Of a stretch of DNA of 64,000 nucleotides, positions 9,684-18,994 are shown in pieces (the stretch's first letter is position 1; each line of letters begins with the position of its first letter). Under the pieces are notes generated by a model that was given only the letters and a program-made list of their open reading frames with translations, was not told where the DNA came from and ran no database searches. Source of the stretch: Pasteurellaceae bacterium Orientalotternb1 (GTDB taxonomy: Bacteria; Pseudomonadota; Gammaproteobacteria; Enterobacterales; Pasteurellaceae). The stretch lies in contig CP015028.1 of NCBI GenBank assembly GCA_011455275.1, forward strand, positions 2,144,911-2,208,910. Reading direction: 5' to 3'. A program made the translations under genes and the position numbers.

Positions 9684-10877
9684 ATGAGCCAATCGCTTGA
9701 AACCACGCTCGCAGAACTAAAACGTGGCGTGGAAGATGTCTATTCAGAAGCTGATTTAATCGAAAAATTAAAAGAAAATCGTCCATTGCGTGTGAAACTA
9801 GGGGCAGACCCAACCGCTCCCGATATTCATTTGGGACATACGGTAGTATTAAATAAATTGCGTCAATTCCAACAACTTGGACACGAAGTGATCTTTTTGA
9901 TCGGCGATTTCACTGGAATGGTGGGCGATCCATCTGGCAAAAACAGTACTCGTCCGCCGCTCACGCGTGAAGATGTGTTACGCAATGCAGAAACCTACAA
10001 ACAGCAAATTTTCAAAATTTTGGATCCGCAAAAAACTCGCATCGTGTTTAACTCTGAATGGCTTGGCGAGCTTGGCACCGAAGGGATGATCCGCTTGGCA
10101 TCGAACTATACTGTTGCCCGAATGCTTGAGCGTGATGACTTCAAAAAACGTTTCAGCAACAACCAGCCAATTGCGATCCACGAATTTATCTACCCATTAT
10201 TGCAAGGGCACGACTCGGTAGCATTGCATGCTGACGTAGAATTAGGCGGTACAGACCAAACCTTCAACTTGTTAATTGGGCGTGAATTACAAAAATCAGC
10301 AGGACAAAAACCGCAAGTGGCGATGACCTTGCCATTGTTAGTGGGCTTAGATGGCGAGAAGAAAATGTCGAAATCGCTCGGCAACTACATAGGCGTAACC
10401 GAAGCCCCAAGCGAAATGTTCGGTAAAGTGATGTCGATTTCCGATGAATTGATGTGGGATTGGTATAATTTGCTCTCATTCCGACCGCTTGATGAAATCG
10501 CTCAACTCAAAGCTGATGTAGAAAACGGCAAAAACCCGCGTGATGTGAAAATTCTACTAGCCAAAGAGATCATTGCTCGTTTCCACAGCGAAGCCGATGC
10601 CGATGCCGCAGAGCAAGAATTTATCAACCGTTTCCAAAAAGGAGCGATGCCAGACGAGATGCCTGAATTTACCTTTGAAGGCGAAATTGGCTTGGCGAAC
10701 TTGCTCAAAGAAGCAGGTTTGGTGGCATCGACTTCCGAAGCGATCCGATCCGTCAATCAAGGCGGCGTGAAAATTGATGGCGAGAAAGTCGAAGACTCAA
10801 AATTAGTGATCCAAACTGGCACAACCGCTGTCTACCAAGTAGGTAAACGCAAGTTTGCACGAGTAACGGTGAAATAG
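9684..10877 (+). CDS. tyrS: Tyrosyl-tRNA synthetase
   Basis: The class I synthetase charges tRNA-Tyr. The 397-residue sequence shows the HIGH-type motif HLGHT (about residue 49), the tyrosine-binding GGTDQ, the KMSKS loop ([12 protein letters not shown]) and a C-terminal S4-like RNA-binding domain ([19 protein letters not shown]). A purine-rich ATAAGGAAAA ribosome site precedes the ATG. Confidence 0.96.
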   Translation: MSQSLETTLAELKRGVEDVYSEADLIEKLKENRPLRVKLGADPTAPDIHLGHTVVLNKLRQFQQLGHEVIFLIGDFTGMVGDPSGKNSTRPPLTREDVLRNAETYKQQIFKILDPQKTRIVFNSEWLGELGTEGMIRLASNYTVARMLERDDFKKRFSNNQPIAIHEFIYPLLQGHDSVALHADVELGGTDQTFNLLIGRELQKSAGQKPQVAMTLPLLVGLDGEKKMSKSLGNYIGVTEAPSEMFGKVMSISDELMWDWYNLLSFRPLDEIAQLKADVENGKNPRDVKILLAKEIIARFHSEADADAAEQEFINRFQKGAMPDEMPEFTFEGEIGLANLLKEAGLVASTSEAIRSVNQGGVKIDGEKVEDSKLVIQTGTTAVYQVGKRKFARVTVK

Positions 10878-10907
10878 TTTCGGCAAAAACATTCCCCCAA
10901 ATATAAT

Positions 10908-10961
10908 CTGTTCCCCTATAAAAGTTGGGTTCAAACTGACTTGATCGTGGGGAACAGTTTT
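10908..10961 (+). terminator. Probable terminator after tyrS
   Basis: Arms CTGTTCCCC and GGGGAACAG (9 bp) enclose a long ~32-nt loop and are followed by TTTTCTCC. The long loop makes this less certain. It separates tyrS from the trailer end of the CRISPR array. Confidence 0.5.
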
Positions 10962-10975
10962 CTCCTCTCCTCTTA

Positions 10976-12210
10976 AGATTCAACTCACCGCCACAGGTAG
11001 GTGGCAGTTCTCTTTACGCAAAAACTTATCGCCACAGCATCAGTTTCAATATAGCCACGCATAGAAGGCTGGTGAAATGTAATGATAAACTCTATAAACA
11101 ATTGAGAGCTTAAACACACAGCCACATGTAGGTGGCTGGGGCGAGCTTTACGCTGTTGTTCCACCATCGCCACGGGTTTAAACACACAGCCACATGTAGG
11201 TGGCTGGTAGAAAGCAGACAAAGACAACAGCAGTGCGGGGTGTTTAAACACACAGCCACATGTAGGTGGCTGGAATTTACCCCGTGGTGGATGCAATGGC
11301 ACGCAATGTTTAAACACACAGCCACATGTAGGTGGCTGGGTTGCTGATGACTTGACGAGGGATTTTTTGCAATACAGTTTAAACACACAGCCACATGTAG
11401 GTGGCTGGGAAGCGGATTACGGGCAATCACTGAACGAACTGGTGGTTTAAACACACAGCCACATGTAGGTGGCTGGGATTTCCTTTTGGCTCAATGGTAA
11501 AGGAATTAGTGGTTTAAACACACAGCCACATGTAGGTGGCTGGCAACCGCACAACATCCTGCGGTTATTTCGGGTTAGTTTAAACACACAGCCACATGTA
11601 GGTGGCTGGTAAATTGCTGTTTACGGGCGTGGAAGCCTTAGATGTTTAAACACACAGCCACATGTAGGTGGCTGGAGGCTTACCCCCTGTCGATTACTCG
11701 GCAGTGGTAGTTTAAACACACAGCCACATGTAGGTGGCTGGTTGACAAAAAAGTCGATAAGCAACAAGTGTTGTGGTTTAAACACACAGCCACATGTAGG
11801 TGGCTGGTACGATTTAAAGCCAAGCCAAGACGGCGGCACGTTGTTTAAACACACAGCCACATGTAGGTGGCTGGTACCCCTAACGTTGCAAGTGCAATAC
11901 ACACGGAACAGTTTAAACACACAGCCACATGTAGGTGGCTGGATTAGCTTTCTTCACCCCGAAACAGGCGAAGAAGTGTTTAAACACACAGCCACATGTA
12001 GGTGGCTGGATCGTATCAATTTAGTAAGAAAGATTGGTGAAAAAGTTTAAACACACAGCCACATGTAGGTGGCTGGTTTAAAAATCAAATATTTATTCAA
12101 TTTTTTATAAAGTTTAAACACACAGCCACATGTAGGTGGCTGGTTTCAACCGCAGCGGTAACAGAAGATAAAGATGATGTTTAAACACACAGCCACATGT
12201 AGGTGGCTGG
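10976..12210 (-). CRISPR. Type I-C CRISPR array, 17 repeats plus 2 decayed
   Basis: Seventeen 32-bp repeats begin at 11108, 11176, 11242, 11308, 11377, 11445, 11512, 11578, 11644, 11710, 11776, 11843, 11911, 11978, 12045, 12112 and 12179. They are separated by 16 spacers of 34-37 bp. On the + strand each repeat starts GTTTAAAC and ends GTAGGTGGCTGG, with a 7-bp stem CAGCCAC/GTGGCTG. Read on the - strand the repeat ends in GTTTAAAC, the usual 3' handle position. The repeat at 11108 has one change. Two decayed copies at about 11043-11072 and 10987-11007 keep 35-bp spacing, so the left end is the old trailer end. Transcription is inferred leftward from the leader beside cas2. Confidence 0.97.
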
Positions 12211-12402
12211 GGCTCTCATTGCTAAGTGCTTATTGAACAAGGCTGTAGACCATATCATTCGCTAACTCTCATCAATGAGATGAAAGAGAGTATATCATAT
12301 CTAATATATCCCTTTCTAAAATTTCATAATATCCTAATTTTTAAAGAACTATTTTCATTCGCTAATCTCGTGGTATTTTAATGAGAACTATAGGTTAGCG
12401 AG
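12211..12402 (-). promoter_or_regulatory. CRISPR leader
   Basis: AT-rich, non-coding DNA between the first perfect repeat and cas2. It contains two copies of TCATTCGCTAA exactly 100 bp apart (12255 and 12355) and an inverted TTAGCG at 12393. It should hold the promoter for the array and the signals for spacer integration; neither can be pinpointed by eye. Confidence 0.7.
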
Positions 12403-12699
12403 TTAAAGAATAAGGGTATCTTGAAAAATATCGAGAGAGGCTTTGGCTCCGTGATGTTCGACTTTACGTCGCCATTTGCTGCCAAGATGATAGAAACGTA
12501 AGCTATCGGTTTCTGGATTATAGGTTTGTAGAAGCTTTGCTTTGAGTCTCACCCACTGATCGGGGGCGATGTCGCATTCAAAGACGGAATATTGTACGCG
12601 TACACCATAGTCAAGACAATGTTTGGCAATACGACGTAAGCGTGCAGCACCTTCAGGATCATCAAGTGAAATGTCATAGGTTATCAACATCAGCATCAT
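12403..12699 (-). CDS. cas2: CRISPR-associated endonuclease Cas2
   Basis: Cas2 is the central dimer of the Cas1-Cas2 spacer integrase. The 98-residue protein starts with the typical beta strand and acidic residue (MLITYDIS) and carries RLRRIAKHCLDYGVRVQYSVFE, the canonical Cas2 block. The second Met has better spacing to the CGGAG ribosome site. It is the last cas gene, next to the leader. Confidence 0.95.
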   Translation of the reverse strand: MMLMLITYDISLDDPEGAARLRRIAKHCLDYGVRVQYSVFECDIAPDQWVRLKAKLLQTYNPETDSLRFYHLGSKWRRKVEHHGAKASLDIFQDTLIL

Positions 12700-12753
12700 T
12701 TTCTCCGTAAAGTCAGGCTACAAGCGGTCAGTTCCACTATAAATTTTGCAAAT

Positions 12754-13767
12754 CTAACGCATCAAAAACGGCGGATACTCTGCTAAGTCACCACGCAAAT
12801 GGCGAGCCAGTAACATGGCTTGAATATGTGGAAGTAGTCCGATAGCGACTTCTTCTTGTAAAAATGGGTGAATAATTTTCTCTTGCTTTTTCGCCTGCAA
12901 GGTTTGGAATAGTAACTTGCGTGTTTCAGGTTTCATATTGACGGCACCACTTGCTTCTATGGTGAAGTCCGTGGGCTTGATTTGTCCTAAATTGATCAAA
13001 CTAAGCACCATTCTATCCACCCACCATGCTCTAAATTCTTCTAACAAGTCTTGTGCCAAGCTATCCCGTCCAGGGCGATCCGCGTGTAGAAAACCAATTT
13101 GTGGATCTAAGCCCACGCCCTGCAATGCCCCGCTGATGTCCTTGCCCAAGACACTATATAAAAAAGAAAGCAGTGCATTCACCCCATCACGCGGCGGGCG
13201 GCGATTGCGGCCATCGAATGAAAATCCGCTTTTTTCACGAATTAAGTGTTGGAAGACACCAAAATAACGTGCGGCAGCATCGCCTTCTATTCCGCGAATT
13301 AACACCACACTTTCTGCTGTTTGCAAATGGCGTAAACTGGAATTGAGGGCATAAATCGCACTTTCAATGTCGGGATGCTCGCCATGATTACGAATTCGGC
13401 GTTGTAAAACCCGTTTAGAGGCTTGAATTTTGGCAGCAATAATATGACGAGCAATTGGCACAGGATTCTGCTCTGAAATGCGATATTGTGCACGGCGAAG
13501 CAACACATTGCCACTTTGCCGCCCTTGCAAACGTCCTAAAAAACGTCCGCTCTCGGTAAAAAAAGCCAAATTCACATTATTCTCGCCGCAAAACCCCATC
13601 AAAAAAGGCGAAACTAATACATTACCAAAACAGAAGATATGCCCGATGGAATGCACCGGCAGCTGAGCAATCTTTTTCCTATTCTGTTCAACCACCAAAG
13701 TTTCTCGCTCCTTATGTAAATAACTGCCTTGGGTGGTGATGTAGAGCGTGTTTTGGAGTTTTTTCAT
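12754..13767 (-). CDS. cas1: CRISPR-associated integrase Cas1 (type I-C)
   Basis: Cas1 catalyses spacer integration. The 337 residues match the I-C branch: LYITTQGSYLHKERETLVV at the N-terminus, the catalytic Glu in LIRGIEGDAAARYFG, His in QIGFLHADRPGRDSLAQDL and the downstream acidic pair in LLEEFRAWWVDR. All appear intact. The ATG overlaps the TGA of the preceding DUF1643 gene (ATGA), so translation is coupled. Confidence 0.96.
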   Translation of the reverse strand: MKKLQNTLYITTQGSYLHKERETLVVEQNRKKIAQLPVHSIGHIFCFGNVLVSPFLMGFCGENNVNLAFFTESGRFLGRLQGRQSGNVLLRRAQYRISEQNPVPIARHIIAAKIQASKRVLQRRIRNHGEHPDIESAIYALNSSLRHLQTAESVVLIRGIEGDAAARYFGVFQHLIREKSGFSFDGRNRRPPRDGVNALLSFLYSVLGKDISGALQGVGLDPQIGFLHADRPGRDSLAQDLLEEFRAWWVDRMVLSLINLGQIKPTDFTIEASGAVNMKPETRKLLFQTLQAKKQEKIIHPFLQEEVAIGLLPHIQAMLLARHLRGDLAEYPPFLMR

Positions 13768-14297
13768 CTTTTAAAATTTTCCAAATAAACTTTCATGTCC
13801 ATTTTTTCAAAATTTAAATCATGTGATTTTCTCGATGGATGTTTGGGATGCCCACTGGCTAGAAGCACTCCGAGTCTATACCAATTTCTAATTGAGCATT
13901 TTTCTAATTTCAAGCAAATCGCCTCCAGGCAGCTCCATAAGTAATCTCTAGACACAATATCTCCACCCCATGCTACTCAAATATCCGCATTTTCTTCTTG
14001 AGAAATTATATTAAATATTTTCTCAACATTCTCCTTAACCACTTCCATATCTGGCACTTGGGGCAAAATTTGTGGATGAGCTGTTCTTAATGGATATAAA
14101 TTAAACATCAAAAAACTTTCATATTCATGTTTTTCAGTAAAAAACATAACCTGTTTTATGGTTGGGTCAGGTTCTTTATCATCTGCAGTACTTGGATTTA
14201 ATCCAATAACAAATAAAGTTCTTTCCGATAAACTACCAAGTGCAAAACGATGCTTGTTCCGTTTATCCGTTTCATAAATATCTATATTGTATTCCAT
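13764..14297 (-). pseudogene. DUF1643 gene inside cas operon, interrupted by TGA
   Basis: Two adjacent open segments (13977-14297 and 13764-13955) are in the same frame, separated only by one TGA at 13977-13979. Read through, they give a ~177-residue DUF1643-like protein: LGSLSERTLFVIGLNPSTAD and DPTIKQVMFF early, FNLYPLRTAHP in the middle, VAWGGD just after the stop and LLASGHPKHPSRKS near the end. The family's function is unknown. The gene is stitched between cas4 and cas1 with a 4-bp overlap to cas1, so it behaves as part of the operon. The stop may be a recent mutation or a sequencing error. Confidence 0.8.
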
Positions 14298-14324
14298 GCA
14301 CTCAACACCTTGTTTTCATTTAAT

Positions 14325-14936
14325 TTAAATATCACTGTGAAACAACCCCGCCACATACCCCGTCGTCCTATCCTTTTCCAGCAGCTTCGGCTGACAAATA
14401 TCTACCAACGAACAGGCTTTGCAGCGTTTGCTGTATTCGGGTCGCGGGGTGATACTGCTGTCGAGCAGGTTGCGTACAGCGATGATGGTATCTAACGTTT
14501 TTTGGCGTAATTCATCAGTAAAAACAATGGGGACTCGGTGATGAGTTTGGTTATACCATAATGCACCTTCAGCGATGGACTTACCTGTCATCTCTTCTAG
14601 GCAAAGGGCTTGGGCACAGAGTTGGATTTCATCAATAGGTTCGGGCTTGGGTTTGCCGCGTTTGTATTCAACAGGTTTTAGCTGACCGTTTGTGAGATCG
14701 TGTTCAACCATATCTAGAATACCGCTGATGCCAAGTTTTTCGGCAGAAACATGCACAGCACGTTCAAAACGAGTGCTTTTGCGTGTTTCTGGCTCTCCTG
14801 AATCCACGCGTTCGTGCAAGGCTTGACCTTGGGCGGTGAGATAGTTCTCTGCCCACGCTTGTTCGTTATGGATTAACGCACATTGGCGTGAGCAAAAAGC
14901 GTAATGTTGTAAGGCAGAAAGGGGGATCATTCGCAT
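14325..14936 (-). CDS. cas4: CRISPR-associated Cas4 nuclease
   Basis: Cas4 trims prespacers and selects PAM-proximal ends. Visible features are an N-terminal cysteine in FCSRQC, a RecB-like core (GISGILDMVEHDL with the acidic residue, then PVEYKRGKPK with the E-x-K), a QLCAQALCLEEM helix and the C-terminal Fe-S cysteines KRCKACSLVDIC. The 203-aa length fits. A 63-bp gap with an uptake sequence separates it from cas7. Confidence 0.95.
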   Translation of the reverse strand: MRMIPLSALQHYAFCSRQCALIHNEQAWAENYLTAQGQALHERVDSGEPETRKSTRFERAVHVSAEKLGISGILDMVEHDLTNGQLKPVEYKRGKPKPEPIDEIQLCAQALCLEEMTGKSIAEGALWYNQTHHRVPIVFTDELRQKTLDTIIAVRNLLDSSITPRPEYSKRCKACSLVDICQPKLLEKDRTTGYVAGLFHSDI

Positions 14937-14999
14937 AGGCTGCCCGATTTTTGCTATACAAGCGGTCAGTTCCGCTTGAAATTTTGCAAATCTGCCTGC

Positions 15000-15842
15000 T
15001 TAAAAGCCGTCAATTTCTTGTGGACTCAAGCCTTGCAGTGTTGCAAGCGAATAGCTACCGTCACTGTTGACCGTTAAACTATTATGTACTTTTGCAGATG
15101 AATACTGCCCTGACTTGCAATTGTGTTCCCACCAAATCAGTTTGGCAACTTGCATACTGCCTTCAGGGCGAGCTGATGACGCATCTCCTTCAAAAAGTTT
15201 GAGTAAGACCGATTTAATTTTTTCAGCATCCGCATCAGAAAATCCTGTACGCTCCGCCAGTTGCGGCGACATTGCACCGTAAGCCACATAAATGCCGTGA
15301 TCAACTCGGTGTTTCATCCCCATTGTGTCTGAGCCTTTTTTAGTACCATCGCCCTCTCCACTCACCGATTTGGTGATTTGCGTGCTAGTTACGCTTACAG
15401 GGTTAATACTAAATGCCGATTGGATGGTGACAGGCCCACGAATGGCAATTGATACGCCAGAAGCGTCATCTGTTTTACCAAAAGCAAATACTTGTCCAAA
15501 GCTACGTACGTCAATCCATTTTTCACAGGCAAGTTTTGCCGTTTCATCTTTTGATGATTTTTTCGGATTAAAGGCATCAGGTCCTAAGCCAACTTCTTTA
15601 TCTTTTGCTCGATTAGCAAGACTGGTCATTCCATCGTCTTTTCTGTCGTCTGATTGTACAAAGATGTTTTCTTTTGCATCTTGTAAGCGGTCACGAATTT
15701 TGCGTTTTAAACAGACATCGGTAATCTCACCAATACCTGTGAAATCGGTTCGAGGGCGGTTGCCATTTAGTGGATCACCATTTGGGTTTGCATTTTGGAC
15801 ACTAATAATTAAAGCGAAATCGATTTTTTTAGTTAAGCTCAT
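15000..15842 (-). CDS. cas7: Cascade backbone protein Cas7 (Csd2, type I-C)
   Basis: Cas7c polymerises along the crRNA to form the Cascade backbone. The 280-residue protein has the family opening IDFALIISVQNANPNGDPL, then NRPRTDF, CLKRKIRDRL and the GVSIAIRGPVTIQSAFSINP central block. Intact; lies 20 bp downstream of cas8c in the original operon. Confidence 0.95.
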   Translation of the reverse strand: MSLTKKIDFALIISVQNANPNGDPLNGNRPRTDFTGIGEITDVCLKRKIRDRLQDAKENIFVQSDDRKDDGMTSLANRAKDKEVGLGPDAFNPKKSSKDETAKLACEKWIDVRSFGQVFAFGKTDDASGVSIAIRGPVTIQSAFSINPVSVTSTQITKSVSGEGDGTKKGSDTMGMKHRVDHGIYVAYGAMSPQLAERTGFSDADAEKIKSVLLKLFEGDASSARPEGSMQVAKLIWWEHNCKSGQYSSAKVHNSLTVNSDGSYSLATLQGLSPQEIDGF

Positions 15843-15862
15843 ACTATTTTCCTTCTTGTCTG

Positions 15863-17747
15863 TTAAACCGTTTCTGAATCTGATGATGCATCATCTTTCG
15901 CTGTATAGCGAAATGCCATTTTTTGACTGTGATAACCTAATAAAAACTCAGGATTTAATGGTGTATCTAATTCACAACACTTTTGCTGTCTTAATTTATC
16001 AAGTGCATTAAGAATTTCAGTGATTTCTATTTCACGTCTTTTTAAATAAGCAATAGGATTGGTTAAGGTAAATTTATCACTAACTTTTACAGGATAATCT
16101 TTACGTAAGCGGTCTTTGTAGTTTTTCAAGTTTAGCTCTAATTGCTTCCAAGTTTGAAATGGACGATTCGCAAATTGTTGCATATAACGTTCAGCATTTG
16201 TTGCTCTAGTCTCATTTGCTATTCTCAATGCCATTTGCTCTAAATCTTCAGCAAGTGCAAGTAATCTACCAAATAGATAATCACGAGATGCATTTTCTGT
16301 TTCTAACTTCATTGTAAATTCTCTCCGTTGTGAAGGATCATTATGACGAGCTCGCCAGCCTTTGTACAAGGCACAAGCCACACCGATATTTCGTTGCCAC
16401 TCCCAATTTTCGCAGCTGTTTGGATTACAGGCTCTTTCAAAACTTTGGATAACTAAATCATAGGGGATTGGGACTTTATTTCCCCCTACAATAACAGGCA
16501 ATAAACGTGAGCAAAATTGTCTAAGTGCTTTTTTATCTTTATCTTCAAGATCTTGTTTAGTTAATAAAGTTTGTGCAATAGCGAATGGTGAAGGGGGTAG
16601 ATAGAGCCACTCAATTCGTTTGGCTTTTTTCTTACTTGAGCCATCTTCTAAGCTATAACGTTGATACCAAGAAAAATCATCAAGCCAAGCATCAAGGTGC
16701 TGGAAATAATCTTTCGGTAAAAATTCTTGATAGTAAGTTAGAGCCATTCGTCCTTGCGTTGCAGAATCAAGCATTAACAATGAGATCATCTCATGATCCT
16801 TTAGTTCCGCTTTTAAGCCAAACAGTTTCTTTTTGATGATTGTCGCAGCCTGAGCACCTAAGTTTGCCGCCCATTTTGATGTGGTTTCTGATTCCTGATT
16901 TATTTCTGGCGTTTCTTTAGAAACACTGAGCTCCAAATCAGCTTCTTCCGAAAGAAAACTGAAATTGTCTTCCAATGGTTGTGGTAATACTTTACCACTC
17001 ATTACCCAAGCAACCGTCACTTGGTCACCATTACGAATACCTTGGCGACCAATTAGCCAGCGTAACGCACCATGCGATTTGGCAGACACTTCCGCAGAAA
17101 CTACAGCTGCCTCATCGGCATTTTCAAATTTCCCTCTAAAAGTATAGCCAGCGTTATCATTTGATGAGATTAATTTAGCTTTATCGCCTGTATGGCGAAG
17201 TTTAGCTGGGTGCATTTTGGCAATCGCACTTTCCTTACCTTTAACAAAGCAGAAGCCTTTCTGTGATTCATTGTTAGATAAATAATCGATCCAAGACTGT
17301 TGGATACTTTCATCTTTCCAAGTATCACTTTCAACATCTCCTGCGATTTCAACACTCCAGCAGATTAACGCCGAACCAAATTCAATTTCACCTTTAGTTT
17401 TAGGCAATACAGCAAAAATTTCGGGAGCTTCGGTTTTTTCTTCCCATTTGGTTAATACTTTGCCTTCTGTTGTTGTAGGGAAAATGCCTTCTTTTACTAA
17501 GTCCGCAATCACATTACCTTTACGGACATAATTTAACACCGCTTGCACTTTAGGATGTGAAAAAGGAGAATCGCACCACTCTTGTAGCTGTTTCAGGTAG
17601 CTTTCAAAATAGGCTTTTTTCTCGCCACCAAAATCAGAATAATCTTTCGCTACATATTGTAATTTATCCGCAAAAGGATGTGGGGCTTCTCCACTTGTGC
17701 GATTCTCAGACTCTTCAGTAACGGGAAGCATAATCGCCGTTTTCGGC
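15863..17747 (-). pseudogene. cas8c: cas8c, 3' part, split by prophage
   Basis: This is the larger piece (about 626 codons) of the type I-C large subunit Cas8c/Csd1, which recognises the PAM and recruits Cas3. Typical blocks are ENRTSGEAPHPFADKLQYV near the break, RGKFENADEAAVVSAEVSAKSHGALRWL, and the RQKCCELDTPLNPEFLLGYHSQ-type C-terminus. The first ATG is at 17731 and has no good ribosome site. The other piece is at 58759-58928; joining them at the TTCGGC duplication restores one frame of 2049 bp. The internal start that yields the Cas11c small subunit in type I-C would lie in this piece and could survive. Confidence 0.95.
17742..17747. repeat. Target-site duplication, left copy (TTCGGC)
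   Basis: TTCGGC here and at 58759-58764 directly flank the prophage. Removing one copy with the phage restores the cas8c frame as ...M-P-P-K-T-A-I-M.... Confidence 0.9.
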
Positions 17748-17791
17748 TAAACCCAACCAATATAACTATATTAAATAAAACAAGATAAATG
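17748..17791 (+). repeat. Prophage left terminal inverted repeat
   Basis: Reads inward as TAAACCC..., with ATAAC at offset 15-19 and AGATAAATG at offset 36-44 (17783-17791). The same three motifs occur at the same offsets at the right end, so they are likely transposase-binding sites. Confidence 0.85.
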
Positions 17792-17859
17792 GGACTAAAT
17801 GAGATGAGGCAAAACTTAATGGGATAGGGGAAATGAAAAAGAATTACAGTATGTGAAAC

Positions 17860-17893
17860 AAAAAAGAGGCTAAAAAATTTCAGCCTCTTTTTT
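17860..17893 (-). terminator. Terminator after mor
   Basis: Arms AAAAAAGAGGCT and AGCCTCTTTTTT (12 bp) enclose a 10-nt A/T-rich loop. Functional in either direction; on the - strand it ends the early operon before the cas8c remnant. Confidence 0.85.
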
Positions 17894-17898
17894 ACGTT

Positions 17899-18243
17899 CT
17901 AGCAAAACATATCGGGTTGTTGGTGTTTGATGATACGCTTTCGGACTCGATTGATAGCTTTGCGAATACCACTCTCGGTCATATTGTATTTACGGACTAA
18001 AAAGGCGTAGTTGTTGCCGTTGAAATCATTATAAATATCCAAATCACGTTGGGCAATCTTGAAGTGATAATCTTTCGGAAAGCAAACTACCTGACCTGCG
18101 TAATGTTCTACCAGAAAATCCACGACATTTAAGGCGATTTGTTCACATTTATCATCATCTAGCTTGTAATTTTTGCATAAAAGTGTCACATGGTCTTGAA
18201 TATCTGTGAAAAGTTCGTGTCGTTGTGCTTCCATTTGTTTCAT
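17899..18243 (-). CDS. mor: Mor-type middle transcription activator
   Basis: The 114-residue protein matches the Mor/C family of Mu: an N-terminal dimerisation part (YKLDDDKCEQIALNVVDFLVEHY), VCFPKDYHFKIAQRD and a C-terminal helix-turn-helix (NYAFLVRKYNMTESGIRKAINRVRKR). Mor switches on middle or late transcription. It is the last gene of the leftward early operon and overlaps the gemA-like gene by 4 bp. Only one Mor/C-family gene is visible, so it may also drive the late promoters. Confidence 0.92.
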   Translation of the reverse strand: MKQMEAQRHELFTDIQDHVTLLCKNYKLDDDKCEQIALNVVDFLVEHYAGQVVCFPKDYHFKIAQRDLDIYNDFNGNNYAFLVRKYNMTESGIRKAINRVRKRIIKHQQPDMFC

Positions 18244-18641
18244 TGACTACCTCCTGCTCGTTTTTGCCATTGTTTTAAGCTTTCAATCACGTGTGATGCT
18301 TCTGCCATCGTCAGTTTATTCCACTGTTTATTCGGCAACATCCGTGCTATGTAGCTATTTAGTGACTTTGATGAATCATCCGTAATAATGCCTTTGCTTG
18401 CCATTGATTTCCACACTGCCCAAATCTTCTTTGCCATTGGGCTTAATTCAGAACGACCAAAGGGCAAACGCAATGTTGCCCCTTTTTGTTGTAAAATTTC
18501 GATAAGCTGCCGCAGTTCCGACTCATTCAGCTCTTTACTTGACTGCTTATTGAATTGCTGAAAAAGTAATAAGCGATAACTCTCGTCATCCATTTTGAGC
18601 TGACTTTTCCCAATATGAATTAATTGAATCATTTTTTGCAT
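18240..18641 (-). CDS. gp16/GemA-family protein
   Basis: The 133-residue protein has the family signature QLIHIGKSQLKMDDESYRLLL at the start and SYIARMLPNKQWNKLTMAEASHVIESLKQW at the end. In Mu, GemA (gp16) influences host gene expression and DNA topology; the mechanism is not settled. It overlaps both neighbours by a few bases, indicating a tight operon. Confidence 0.88.
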   Translation of the reverse strand: MQKMIQLIHIGKSQLKMDDESYRLLLFQQFNKQSSKELNESELRQLIEILQQKGATLRLPFGRSELSPMAKKIWAVWKSMASKGIITDDSSKSLNSYIARMLPNKQWNKLTMAEASHVIESLKQWQKRAGGSQ

Positions 18642-18994
18642 ACCATCCCCTTTTGCATTTGCTCTAGTAACTGTCGTATTCGTTGTTGATTTTTTTGTCG
18701 CTGCTCTTCGGTCAATGTTGGTGGCGGAAGTTCTTTTAATTTCCTTGGCGGCATTGCCTCTAAAAGTTGCTTAGGCGTGGGAAATTGATCGCAACTTTGG
18801 GCTAAATTCAGAAAAGCTGTTTCAAATCGCACTCGGTCAAGTTGCTCATCCCACTTTTTATTATGAGTTAGCACCCGATACCACGCCTGCAACGTTCCTT
18901 TGATTGCATCTTCAGGCGGAGAATTGCGAATGCGCAATAGCACCAACATCGACACTCCAGAGGCAATCGCCTGCTTTAACCACCGTTCATCCAT
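18629..18994 (-). CDS. Hypothetical early phage protein
   Basis: 121 residues with a mainly helical, charged C-terminal half (LTEEQRQKNQQRIRQLLEQMQKG). Overlaps neighbours at both ends. No domain recognised. Confidence 0.75.
   Translation of the reverse strand: MDERWLKQAIASGVSMLVLLRIRNSPPEDAIKGTLQAWYRVLTHNKKWDEQLDRVRFETAFLNLAQSCDQFPTPKQLLEAMPPRKLKELPPPTLTEEQRQKNQQRIRQLLEQMQKGMVCKK

Noticed and set aside
10878-10975. A transfer RNA or other RNA gene after tyrS
   Set aside because: No cloverleaf or conserved TpsiC-type sequence is visible; only a terminator-like dyad. I found no tRNA or rRNA gene anywhere in the window.
11943-11977. Self-targeting spacer against the tail gene near 50.92 kb
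   Set aside because: Only CTTCACCCC and scattered bases agree; the DNA match is too short to be a protospacer. No other spacer gave a convincing match in this window by reading, but this was not an exhaustive search.
10985-12050. Open frames on both strands across the CRISPR array (e.g. 10985-11386, 11110-11454, 11621-11920, 11742-12050)
   Set aside because: They are translations of the repeats, with the same peptide recurring every 22 residues or so; the array explains them.
13764-14297. Two separate small genes between cas4 and cas1
   Set aside because: They share a frame and are separated by a single TGA within a continuous DUF1643 pattern.
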